DNA of 18,866 nt, taken from Lachnospiraceae bacterium (GTDB lineage: Bacteria; Bacillota; Clostridia; Lachnospirales; Lachnospiraceae). This document shows positions 6,984-14,740 of this stretch, piece after piece. The stretch's first letter is position 1, and the number at the start of each line of letters is the position of its first letter. The notes beneath the pieces are model-generated. The model was not told the DNA's origin and made no database searches. It saw only the letters and a program-made list of their open reading frames with translations. The DNA is taken from positions 1 to 18,866 of the forward strand of contig DNJW01000128.1 in NCBI GenBank assembly GCA_003488965.1, read 5' to 3'. The translations under genes and the position numbers were made by a program.

Positions 6984-7937
6984 ATGAAAGAGAATTTAAA
7001 GATTGCAGTGGCGCGTTTATATTATTTTGAAGATAAGAATCAGAATCAGATCGCGTCAGAACTAAAAATTTCACGTTCCTATGTATCTAAATTGCTGGTC
7101 GAAGCAAGAAAAGAGAAATTAATTGAATTCAGAAGCAATAATATATGGCTGATGGAGAGTGAGAAGGAAAGGATTCTCAAACGGCATTTCCATCTGGACA
7201 AGGTGGTCATTGCAGATGAAACGACCAGTTATCTGCAGGATACTTATCCGTATACACAACAGCTGGGGGAGAAGCTGGGCTCTCTTCTGAATAGTATTTT
7301 GAAAGATGGAGATGTGATAGGCGTTGCCTGGGGTAAGACAATTTATGATTGTTCAAGATATCTTCGGACAGATAAGGCGCTTAAGAATGTGAAGGTCGTA
7401 CAGATCTGCGGTGGTGTGACCCAAAACCAGAAACGTACCTATGCTGATGAAATTTCTAAAAATTTTGCAGACATTTACCAGGCAAATGTGTATGCAATGA
7501 TGGTTCCTGCAATTGTGGAAAGTAAGCAATATAAGGATATTTTTTTCCAGGAACAGTGTATCAGCCAGGTTGTGAAGATACTGGATAATATAAATGTTGC
7601 AGTTTTTACCGTGGGACAATGCAGTATGGAAAGTTCACTGGTCAAATCGGGGTTTATTACAGAAAAGGAAATTAAAACACTGATCTCTGAGGGTGCGGTT
7701 GGAGAGGTTTGCACACGCTTTATTAATAAAGACGGACAATGTGTAGCCGAGGCTCTGGATAGCAGAACAATGGCAATTTCATTTCAGCAGCTTAGGCGAT
7801 GTGATTACAGGATCGCAGTAATCCTTGGAAAACAGAGACTGGAACCGCTAAAGGCAATTTTGCGTGCCGGATATGCCAATATATTATTGATTGATGAGGA
7901 AACTGCAGATGCGCTGCTGGAGGAGATAAAAATATAG
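6984..7937 (+). CDS. SorC/DeoR-type sugar-responsive transcription regulator
   Basis: This 317-residue protein belongs to the SorC family. Residues 1-50 form a winged helix-turn-helix (LYYFEDKNQNQIASELKIS then RSYVSKLLVEARKEKLIEF), the signature start of the family. Residues 60-317 form the sugar-phosphate-binding domain, with GVAWGKTIYDCS near 113-124, VVQICGGV and a terminal LLIDEETADALL segment. Family members (SorC, B. subtilis DeoR, CggR, LsrR) act as tetramers and release DNA when a phosphorylated sugar binds. Its place inside the operon suggests local autoregulation. The upstream palindromes at 546-561 and 732-747, or the repeats at 690-718, are the natural candidate operators. DeoC and an FGGY kinase in the same operon fit an effector that is a sugar phosphate made or consumed by them, an inference. 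The gene ends with TAG, a normal stop here, and its RBS is AAGGGAT. Confidence 0.88.
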   Translation: MKENLKIAVARLYYFEDKNQNQIASELKISRSYVSKLLVEARKEKLIEFRSNNIWLMESEKERILKRHFHLDKVVIADETTSYLQDTYPYTQQLGEKLGSLLNSILKDGDVIGVAWGKTIYDCSRYLRTDKALKNVKVVQICGGVTQNQKRTYADEISKNFADIYQANVYAMMVPAIVESKQYKDIFFQEQCISQVVKILDNINVAVFTVGQCSMESSLVKSGFITEKEIKTLISEGAVGEVCTRFINKDGQCVAEALDSRTMAISFQQLRRCDYRIAVILGKQRLEPLKAILRAGYANILLIDEETADALLEEIKI

Positions 7938-8022
7938 AAGGATAAAAAGGTGAATGGAGGGAGTAGGGGTATTGAGATGCATTACATTCCGTATATGTCA
8001 GATAAAGTAAAGGAGGAACAGC

Positions 8023-10221
8023 ATGGATAAAATGAAATTACAGGAAATATTTCCGATTGGAACAAAATATTCTGCTTACAGGGACAGGACGGACAAGAAC
8101 TGGGAAAAGGACTTTAGCAATATGCAAAAATGCGGCATGGACACTGTCAGGGTTCATGCAACATGGGGAACCATAGAAGCAAATGAAGGTGAATTTGATT
8201 TTACATATTACGATAATATCATATCAGCAGCTTTGAAATATGGATTAAAGGTAATCTTTACGATGTATCTTGTCTGTGCACCGGAATGGGTATATGAAAA
8301 ATATCCGGATAGCAGATATGTTTCTGCTGGCGGTAATGTATGGACACCGCATCAGCAGGCAGATGCAGCAACAGGCGGATGGCCGGGACTGTGCCTGGAC
8401 AGCGAACCGCACAGGGGCGCTATTGCCGGTTTTTTGAAGGCAATTACAGAACACTATAAAGGAAATACAGATATTATTGCATTTGATATCTGGCATGAAC
8501 CCACAGAAGAACCATCGCAGCAATACTATCAGAACGACTGGAGGGAACTGATCTACTGCTACTGTGATCATACAAAAGAAAAATTCAGAAAATGGCTGGT
8601 AAAGAAGTATGGGACGCTGGAAAGTTTGAATGAGGTATGGACAAGACAATACCAGAACTGGTCGCAGGTACAGCCGCCGAAATCGGTTGGAATGTATACG
8701 GATTGGCTGGACTGGAAGCATTTCCGGGCAGATGCACAGGCAGATGCCATGAAATTTTTAAGCGAGACGATAAAGAAGTATGATAAAGACCGCTATACGG
8801 TAGTACATACCGCAATTTACGAGACGGGACATCCGGTCGTTACATCGAATGATCATTTTAAACTGGCAGATGTAACAGATATGATCGGCAGTTCTATGTA
8901 CGATTCAGTAAATCCGGAAATAACAGCATTTGTGTGTGATCTGCTGCGAAGTGTGACAAATAATGGACCATATTGGATAGGAGAAACAGGCACGGGTGCC
9001 GGTCCGATGTTTGTTTTTGTTGGAGAACGGACGGAAGACAGTTTCTGTTTCTCACTGCCGATTTCCGGTAAGACAATCAAGCGCCAGACCTGGGGACAGA
9101 TTGCCAGAGGTGCAAAAGGAATTCTGTTCTGGGGATGGCGTCCAGAGCTTTCTACAGTTGAGACAATTTCGCTCGGATTTACAGAACGAAATGGAGACTG
9201 GACAGAGCGCTGTGATGCTTTGAAAGAGTTTACAGATGTCTTCCGTAAATATAAATCAAAGTTGGCTTATGCGATGGCTCCAGAGAGTGAGGTAGCAATT
9301 CTTTATAATATGGACAGTATATTTATTGAAGGACTGGTGTCTCTTGGAACATCGGGAAGCTGTATGATCCGGAAGCAGAATAGATTTTACAAAGATTCCC
9401 TTGCATTTATGGGGTGCTATAAGCTTTGCATGCAGAATCTGATGCAGCCGGATTTTATAAACGCAGAAAAGGTATTGTCGGGAGAACTGGAAAAATATAA
9501 GCTTCTGTTGATACCATATGGAATCAGCATTACGCAGGAATTAGCAGCAGTGTTGCGTATTTATGTAAAGAATGGCGGAAAAATTATCAGTGACGGCATG
9601 CTTGGATATTTCACAGACAAAGCATGGGGAGCAGAAGTTTGCCCGCCAGGTGATCTGGATGAAGTATTCGGATTGGATGTTAAGAGTGATTACTGTGTTA
9701 TTAATGAACAAAATCTGGTAATAGAAGATCATGAATACCATAATGTGGCCAAAGTAATTGCCGAACATATTAAAGTCCGTGAGAATGCGGAAGTATTTGG
9801 TAAATTTGATAATAACAAACCAGCAGCAATAGCAAATTCTTATGGGAAAGGAAAGACAGCATATGTCGGTACTCTGTTTTTTGCAAATGCGATGTGGAAT
9901 TATTCGGGCGATACAAACAAAGTATTTTGTAAGTTACTGGAAAAGGTGAAATATTGCCCAAAGGCAAAACTGTGCGGACCGGAAAGCGGGCAATTAGTGG
10001 AGGTACGTATACTGGAAGGAAAAGATGAGGCATTTCTGTTTCTTATTAATCATGATGAAAAAGGAGCGCGTGTGGAATTGTCTGTTCCTATGGAAGGATA
10101 TCTGCAGATCATTGATATCATGACGGATGAGAAGAAAAGCGTACAGGAAGGGAATGTTTCAATAAGAGATTTCCTGCAGCCGGAAGAAGTTAAGGTATTT
10201 ATGCTAAATAAAGTATCGTGA
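8023..10221 (+). CDS. GH42-like glycoside hydrolase (beta-galactosidase superfamily)
   Basis: The 732-residue protein has the three-domain plan of GH42: a TIM barrel (about 1-390), a flavodoxin-like trimerisation domain (about 400-620, with LLIPYGISI, GGKIISDG and the GKGKTAYVGTLFF segment), and a small C-terminal beta domain. The opening, MDTVRVHATWGTIEANEGEFDF, and the barrel end, ARGAKGILFWGWRPE, are clan GH-A/GH42 features. Likely acid/base is Glu159 in FDIWHEP and likely nucleophile Glu321 in WIGETGTG. Both differ from the standard GH42 contexts (a NEY-type acid/base and a ME-type nucleophile), so the substrate may not be a beta-galactoside; beta-mannoside or another pentose/hexose glycoside is possible. 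There is no signal peptide, so it is cytoplasmic. RBS AAAGGAGGA lies just before ATG. It stands between the SorC gene and the dehydrogenase. The superfamily call is firm; exact family (GH42 versus a related family such as GH164) is open. Confidence 0.75.
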   Translation: MDKMKLQEIFPIGTKYSAYRDRTDKNWEKDFSNMQKCGMDTVRVHATWGTIEANEGEFDFTYYDNIISAALKYGLKVIFTMYLVCAPEWVYEKYPDSRYVSAGGNVWTPHQQADAATGGWPGLCLDSEPHRGAIAGFLKAITEHYKGNTDIIAFDIWHEPTEEPSQQYYQNDWRELIYCYCDHTKEKFRKWLVKKYGTLESLNEVWTRQYQNWSQVQPPKSVGMYTDWLDWKHFRADAQADAMKFLSETIKKYDKDRYTVVHTAIYETGHPVVTSNDHFKLADVTDMIGSSMYDSVNPEITAFVCDLLRSVTNNGPYWIGETGTGAGPMFVFVGERTEDSFCFSLPISGKTIKRQTWGQIARGAKGILFWGWRPELSTVETISLGFTERNGDWTERCDALKEFTDVFRKYKSKLAYAMAPESEVAILYNMDSIFIEGLVSLGTSGSCMIRKQNRFYKDSLAFMGCYKLCMQNLMQPDFINAEKVLSGELEKYKLLLIPYGISITQELAAVLRIYVKNGGKIISDGMLGYFTDKAWGAEVCPPGDLDEVFGLDVKSDYCVINEQNLVIEDHEYHNVAKVIAEHIKVRENAEVFGKFDNNKPAAIANSYGKGKTAYVGTLFFANAMWNYSGDTNKVFCKLLEKVKYCPKAKLCGPESGQLVEVRILEGKDEAFLFLINHDEKGARVELSVPMEGYLQIIDIMTDEKKSVQEGNVSIRDFLQPEEVKVFMLNKVS

Positions 10222-10239
10222 TGAAAAAGGAGGAGAGTA

Positions 10240-11292
10240 ATGAAAGCAGTAGTAATGAAAGCGATTAATAATCTGGAAGTTGTCGATGTCGGGAGACCGG
10301 AACCGAAGGCGGATGAAGTTTTATTGAAAATCATGGCGGTTGGCGTATGCGGTTCTGACATCCCGCGCATTTTAAAATTTGGTTCCCATGTGCTTCCGAT
10401 TATTCCCGGGCATGAGTTTGCCGGTGAGATAGTGGAAGTTGGAGCAGATGTACAGGGATGGGAACTGGGAGATAAAGCGGCAGCAGCTCCGCTGATTCCA
10501 TGTAATAAGTGCGAGTGGTGCAAAAAAGGATTATTTTCTCTTTGCGGGGATTATAAATATTATGGCTCCAGAAATGACGGTGCGTTTGCGCAATTTCTGT
10601 CTGTGAAAGCGAATAATCTTATTCGGCTTTCAGACGGAACGCCATTTGACTGGGGAGCAACAATTGATCCGGCTGCAAATGCCCTGCATGCTTTTTACCG
10701 TGCAGAGGTGATGGCAGAGGATACCGTCTGCGTATTTGGACTGGGAGCAATCGGATTGTTTGCAATACAGTATGCAAAAATTCTGGGATGCAAAACAATT
10801 ATTGCAGTGGATATTAATGATGAAAAGCTGAATATTGCAAAAGAGTGCGGCGCTACGCAAATCGTTAATTCTATGAAGGAAAACGCTGTGGACGCTGTAC
10901 TAAAATATACAGATGGGCATGGTGTTTCTGCGGCGTTCGATATGTCGGGCGCTCCATCAGCACAGGAGCAGGCCATACTTTCGGCAGGGAAAATGGGAAA
11001 AGTAGTATTTCTTGGGATTTCCCATGCTGCCCTGCATTTATCGGAAAAAGCAGTCGACAATATTTTAAGGTATCAGCTTACCATAAGAGGAAGCTGGAAT
11101 TCATTTTCAAATCCGTTTCCAGGAAAGGAATGGACGGATGCAGCAAGATTAATGGATGAGAAAAAGTTTAATCCGGATTTACTGATATCCCACAGACTGC
11201 TTTTGGATGAACTGCCGGAAACATTCCGAAAAATCGAGAAAAAAGAAATTGTGTTTAATAAGATTATGTTTTATCCGAATGGAATGAAATAA
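10240..11292 (+). CDS. zinc-dependent polyol/sugar dehydrogenase (GatD-like)
   Basis: This 350-residue enzyme is a medium-chain zinc dehydrogenase closest in pattern to galactitol-1-phosphate 5-dehydrogenase (GatD). Catalytic-zinc ligands are Cys37 (VCGSD) and His58-Glu59 (PGHEFAGE). The structural zinc site is Cys88, Cys91, Cys94 and Cys102. The NAD(P)-binding Rossmann motif GLGAIG is at 167-172, and DIND near 190 suggests NAD preference. LPRIxKxG-like [11 protein letters not shown] and [15 protein letters not shown] match GatD strongly. At the position where GatD-like enzymes carry Glu in an IEP motif this protein has IDP (Asp143), a conservative but notable change. RBS AAAAAGGAGG precedes ATG, 18 bp after the GH42-like gene. 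It probably interconverts a polyol (or its phosphate) and a ketose in the pathway; galactitol itself is not supported, since no PTS genes are nearby. Confidence 0.82.
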   Translation: MKAVVMKAINNLEVVDVGRPEPKADEVLLKIMAVGVCGSDIPRILKFGSHVLPIIPGHEFAGEIVEVGADVQGWELGDKAAAAPLIPCNKCEWCKKGLFSLCGDYKYYGSRNDGAFAQFLSVKANNLIRLSDGTPFDWGATIDPAANALHAFYRAEVMAEDTVCVFGLGAIGLFAIQYAKILGCKTIIAVDINDEKLNIAKECGATQIVNSMKENAVDAVLKYTDGHGVSAAFDMSGAPSAQEQAILSAGKMGKVVFLGISHAALHLSEKAVDNILRYQLTIRGSWNSFSNPFPGKEWTDAARLMDEKKFNPDLLISHRLLLDELPETFRKIEKKEIVFNKIMFYPNGMK

Positions 11293-11303
11293 GGGAGGAG
11301 ATT

Positions 11304-11957
11304 ATGATGAAGATGAATTTGGCGTCTTATATAGATCATACGATTTTGAAGCCGCAGGCAACAACGGCAGATATTGAAAAGCTTTGTAAAGAAGCTTTAA
11401 AATATAAATTTGCTTCTGTGTGCATTAACCCCAGACATGTAAGATATGCTGCAGAATTGCTGGAAGGAAGTAACGTAAATGTGTGCACTGTAATTGGTTT
11501 TCCGCTTGGTGCAAATAAACCGGAAGTTAAGGCAATGGAAGCAAGAATAGCCATAGAAGAGGGCGCCAGGGAAATAGATATGGTAATTGATATTGGCGCC
11601 GCGAAGGAGCACGATTTTGCCAAAGTAAAAGAAGATATCTGCAAAGTAAAAGCAGAGGTGGACCGGGATCATGTGTTAAAGGTGATTATTGAAACCTGCC
11701 TGCTTACGGATGAAGAGAAGGTGGAAGTCTGCAAAGTCTGCAAAGAGGCCGGAGCAGATTTTGTAAAGACATCGACTGGATTTTCGACAGGCGGAGCTAC
11801 GGCGGAAGATGTTGCACTTATGTTTGAAACGGTAAAACCGGAGCTTAAGGTAAAGGCATCGGGTGGTATCCGGACGAGAGAAGATGCAGAAAAAATGATA
11901 AAAGCCGGGGCGTCGAGGCTTGGTACCAGCGCTGGGATTGCAATTACAGAAGGATAG
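11304..11957 (+). CDS. deoC: deoxyribose-phosphate aldolase
   Basis: This is a class I aldolase of the DeoC family, 217 residues, usual length for Firmicutes. DeoC reversibly splits 2-deoxyribose 5-phosphate into acetaldehyde and glyceraldehyde 3-phosphate. The Schiff-base lysine is Lys155 in FVKTSTGF; the second catalytic lysine is in KASGGIRT and the aspartate in [18 protein letters not shown] at the start, GFPLGAN and the ending [10 protein letters not shown] are family signatures. GGGAGGAG precedes two adjacent ATGs (11304 and 11307) with good spacing for either. It sits between two zinc dehydrogenases and upstream of an FGGY kinase, without nucleoside phosphorylase, cytidine deaminase or phosphopentomutase genes. 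A role in salvage of deoxynucleosides is therefore less likely than cleavage of a phosphorylated sugar made by this operon. The activity class is secure; the substrate in vivo is not. Confidence 0.92.
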   Translation: MMKMNLASYIDHTILKPQATTADIEKLCKEALKYKFASVCINPRHVRYAAELLEGSNVNVCTVIGFPLGANKPEVKAMEARIAIEEGAREIDMVIDIGAAKEHDFAKVKEDICKVKAEVDRDHVLKVIIETCLLTDEEKVEVCKVCKEAGADFVKTSTGFSTGGATAEDVALMFETVKPELKVKASGGIRTREDAEKMIKAGASRLGTSAGIAITEG

Positions 11958-11984
11958 GCAGAGTATACGAAATGAGGTGGCAAT

Positions 11985-13028
11985 ATGAAAGCCTATGTCA
12001 TGAATGAGAAAAGAGAGCTGGTGGTTGCAAAAAGACCAGAACCGGCAGAAAAGAAGGATAATATCATCGTAAAAATCTGTGCTGCTTCGATCTGTGGAAC
12101 GGACATGCGCACTTTTCTGAAGGGAAATCAGAAAATCGATCCTCCCAGAATTATGGGACATGAATTTGCGGGAAAAATTCTTTATGTTGGAGAAAAGTTG
12201 AAGAAATATGGATTTGAAAAGGGCGACAGAGTAACGATAGCACCGGCGATTGGATGCGGGGAGTGTTATTACTGCAAAAACGGACATTCCAATATGTGTG
12301 ATTCTCTGGAAACGATTGGGTTTCAGTATGATGGGGTGTTCGCATCCCTGGTAGAAATTCCGGCAAAAGCGGTAAGAAATGGAAATCTTATTCATTTACC
12401 GGACGAAATTTCCTATGATGATGCGACATTGATTGAACCGGCTGCGTGCGCGTATAATGGACAGATTTACCTAAACATACACGAAGGCGATACGGTAGTG
12501 ATTTATGGAAGCGGAATGATTGGCTGTATACATGCGGAGCTTGCATTGTCGAAAGGGGCTGCACAGGTATTTGTGGTAGAACCGGTAGAAAAAAGAGGAA
12601 AGATTGCTTTGGAAAAAGTCCCGGGAGTTCAGTGGATCAATCCATTCACACAGAATACAGTAGAAGTGGTCAGAGAAAAAACAGGCGGACGCGGTGCGGA
12701 TGTGGTTATTGTAGCAACTTCTGTTCCTTCGGTTCATACGGAGGCACAAATTATAGCGGCAAAACGTGGACGTATTTCACTTTTTGGAGGGCTCCCTGTA
12801 GATGGAAAGGGTTACCTTGATTCTAATGCGATACATTACAAGGAACTGCAGATTTTCGGTGCTCATGCAACAACGGCGGCATATATGAAGGTGATTATGG
12901 ATATGATGCTGCAACATAAACTGGATGCAAAAAAATATATTGAAAAGACCGTAACACTGGATAATGTAGAAGAGGGATTTGTATCTATAAGAGATGAAAA
13001 CACAATGAAAGTCGTGATCCATCCATAA
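11985..13028 (+). CDS. zinc-dependent alcohol/polyol dehydrogenase
   Basis: This 347-residue medium-chain dehydrogenase is a second, divergent member of the family beside the GatD-like enzyme at 10240-11292. Catalytic-zinc ligands are Cys37 (ICGTD) and His59-Glu60 (GHEFAG); the usual IEPAAC glutamate is kept. Structural-zinc cysteines are 91, 94, 97 and 105. The cofactor motif is GSGMIG near 170. Related enzymes include sorbitol dehydrogenase, threonine 3-dehydrogenase and other polyol dehydrogenases. RBS TGAGGTGG lies just before ATG, 27 bp after deoC. Two possible roles fit: oxidising or reducing a sugar/polyol intermediate, or handling acetaldehyde released by DeoC. The first fits the sorbitol-dehydrogenase resemblance better. 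Specificity cannot be read from the sequence. Confidence 0.82.
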   Translation: MKAYVMNEKRELVVAKRPEPAEKKDNIIVKICAASICGTDMRTFLKGNQKIDPPRIMGHEFAGKILYVGEKLKKYGFEKGDRVTIAPAIGCGECYYCKNGHSNMCDSLETIGFQYDGVFASLVEIPAKAVRNGNLIHLPDEISYDDATLIEPAACAYNGQIYLNIHEGDTVVIYGSGMIGCIHAELALSKGAAQVFVVEPVEKRGKIALEKVPGVQWINPFTQNTVEVVREKTGGRGADVVIVATSVPSVHTEAQIIAAKRGRISLFGGLPVDGKGYLDSNAIHYKELQIFGAHATTAAYMKVIMDMMLQHKLDAKKYIEKTVTLDNVEEGFVSIRDENTMKVVIHP

Positions 13029-13072
13029 ATTATGAAGCTGTCTGCATCTATATGGAACATATGCTTTCAAAA

Positions 13073-13080
13073 AAGGGAGG
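13073..13080 (+). promoter_or_regulatory. RBS fixing the FGGY kinase start
   Basis: AAGGGAGG ends 5 bases before ATG 13086. The in-frame ATG 13032 lies upstream of it, has no comparable site, and would add 18 residues unlike any FGGY N-terminus. ATG 13086 begins the conserved LLAVDLGTSFIK strand directly. Confidence 0.8.
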
Positions 13081-13085
13081 TACTT

Positions 13086-14603
13086 ATGAAGAAAGCAATT
13101 TTATTAGCAGTAGATTTAGGTACCAGTTTTATCAAAGCCGGTGCATATGATGTACAAAGTACATGTATTGCTTTGGAAACAGAGCCGGTGAAGGACTATC
13201 GTCCAGAACCTGGAGTGTTCATTCAGAAAGGACAGGAACTGTTTAATTCTGTGATTTGCTGTATCAGTAAAATTTCAGCTGCGCTTGGAGAGAGAAAACG
13301 GGACGTAGCAGCGATAGCATTTACCGGACAGATGTCCGGATTTATGGGAGTCGATGAAAAGTGGGAGGACATTACTACCTGGTCCTGTTCGCTGGACAGC
13401 CGCTATATGCCATGGGCAATGAAACAAATGGAAAGGCTGAAGGAGGACTTTCTGTGCATCGGCGGAACGAATTTTCCGCAGATGGCGCCCAAATTTGAGT
13501 GGTTCCGGGATGAATTCCCCAGGGAAAATGAAAAAATCCGGAAGTATATGATGATAAGCGGTTATGTGATTGGAAGACTGGGGGATATTCCGGTGGAAGA
13601 AGCTGTGATGGATCGTTCTTATATACAGTGGACGGGACTGGCCGATGTGCGGCATGACTGCTGGTCGGAGAAAATCTGTAATGCAGTGGGTATAGACCAG
13701 AAGAAACTCCCGAAGATTGTGAATTCTAATCATATTTGTGCTCACTTGAATTCAGAGATGGCAAAAATTACAGGACTTCCGGCGGGAATACCATTGGTAT
13801 CTGGTGCAGGAGATAAGGTGGCAGGATGTCTTGGAGCGGCGATTGTTGAATATGGAGATACAATTTTTGAAGCGTCTTCTTATGGAGAGATAAGCTGCTG
13901 CGTTCCAGAGTATCGGCCTGATATGGAAGAAAAACGGTTGGATGTCATTCCTTCTGCTGTGCCCGGAGATTATTACGCGACGCATTTTGTGGCAGGTTCT
14001 GGAATAACCCTGGACTGGTTTATGGATACCTTTGAAATGGGAAAACAGGAAAGTGCAGGGGAATGCTTTAGCCGTATGGAGGAGAGGATAAAGGAGATTC
14101 CGCCGGGATGTAATGGACTTATGGCGATAGGATTGCTGGGCGGTTCTTCTATGCCGCTGGATGGAACGCTGAAAGGAATGTGGATGGGGTACGACTGGAG
14201 CCACACCTCTGAATATTTTTATAAAGCGCTGCTGGAAAGCTTTACTTATGATTTTACGCTTGCTCTTGACAGGGTAAAACATCTTTATCCGGAGTATCAT
14301 ATGGATTCCATTAAAATAATTGGAGGCGGGGCGAAATCACCGGTTTGGACACAGATGTGTGCGGATGTTCAGAATATGCGGTATTTTACATTGAACCGAT
14401 CAGATGTCGCTATGTGGGGAGCTGCAATTCTGGCGGGAAATGCGATTGGGATATTTGAAGATCTAAAGGAGACTGCCAGGAAGTATGTGAAGACAGGAAG
14501 GGAATATCAGCCGCGGCCGGAGGAAGGACAGAAGTATCAGAAGTATATAAAACGTTACAAGGATTATACTATCCGGCTTCATGATTTTTATGGGGGAATA
14601 TGA
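13086..14603 (+). CDS. FGGY-family carbohydrate kinase (xylulokinase-like)
   Basis: This 505-residue protein is a full-length FGGY sugar kinase, which transfers phosphate from ATP to a ketose or polyol. The N-terminal domain (about 1-245) begins with the phosphate-binding strand LLAVDLGTSFIKAG and contains FTGQMSGF, resembling the TGQMHG sugar site of xylulokinases. The likely catalytic base is Asp243 in SGAGDKVAGCLGA. The C-terminal domain contains IKIIGGGAKSPVWTQMCADV, the adenine-binding signature, and AMWGAAILAG-type residues near the end. The family also includes ribulokinase, rhamnulokinase, L-fuculokinase and LsrK. As last gene of the operon with an isomerase, two dehydrogenases and DeoC, it probably phosphorylates the ketose or polyol they produce and so makes the aldolase substrate. 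No terminator was seen after its TGA. The kinase class is secure and the substrate is unknown. Confidence 0.88.
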   Translation: MKKAILLAVDLGTSFIKAGAYDVQSTCIALETEPVKDYRPEPGVFIQKGQELFNSVICCISKISAALGERKRDVAAIAFTGQMSGFMGVDEKWEDITTWSCSLDSRYMPWAMKQMERLKEDFLCIGGTNFPQMAPKFEWFRDEFPRENEKIRKYMMISGYVIGRLGDIPVEEAVMDRSYIQWTGLADVRHDCWSEKICNAVGIDQKKLPKIVNSNHICAHLNSEMAKITGLPAGIPLVSGAGDKVAGCLGAAIVEYGDTIFEASSYGEISCCVPEYRPDMEEKRLDVIPSAVPGDYYATHFVAGSGITLDWFMDTFEMGKQESAGECFSRMEERIKEIPPGCNGLMAIGLLGGSSMPLDGTLKGMWMGYDWSHTSEYFYKALLESFTYDFTLALDRVKHLYPEYHMDSIKIIGGGAKSPVWTQMCADVQNMRYFTLNRSDVAMWGAAILAGNAIGIFEDLKETARKYVKTGREYQPRPEEGQKYQKYIKRYKDYTIRLHDFYGGI

Positions 14604-14654
14604 AAATCGTCCACTATTTTGAAAGATTGGTATCTGTAATCATATGGAAGCGAA

Positions 14655-14663
14655 TGCTATACT
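14655..14663 (+). promoter_or_regulatory. candidate extended -10 promoter of the second transporter
   Basis: TGC-TATACT fits the extended -10 pattern TGn-TATAAT with one mismatch in the hexamer. At the correct distance no good -35 is present, as is common for extended -10 promoters. It lies 78 bp before the start of the binding-protein gene at 14741, where base composition also shifts. No terminator precedes it, so read-through from the upstream operon remains possible. Confidence 0.4.
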
Positions 14664-14740
14664 GATTTCATCAAGAGAAAGCCCGATGGAAAAGCGCAAG
14701 AGGCGTTCCAGAGGCGGCGAAAAATCAGGAGGGAATCAGT

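Noticed and set aside
11676..12395. Long minus-strand frame opposite the deoC/dehydrogenase junction.
   Set aside because: It spans two well-supported plus-strand genes and their gap, has no RBS or domain, and is rich in residues typical of antisense translation.
13032..13085. N-terminal extension of the FGGY kinase from ATG 13032.
   Set aside because: There is no RBS before it, while AAGGGAGG lies 5 bases before ATG 13086, which begins the conserved domain directly.
11304..14603. DeoC plus FGGY kinase plus SorC regulator as an AI-2 (Lsr) uptake system.
   Set aside because: The aldolase is a true DeoC rather than LsrF-like, the transporter is CUT1 rather than the Lsr type, LsrG is absent, and glycosidases dominate the operon.
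14601..14614. A catabolite-repression (cre)-like TGAAAATCG motif after the FGGY kinase.
   Set aside because: The central CG is shifted by one base from the cre pattern and the right half does not match.
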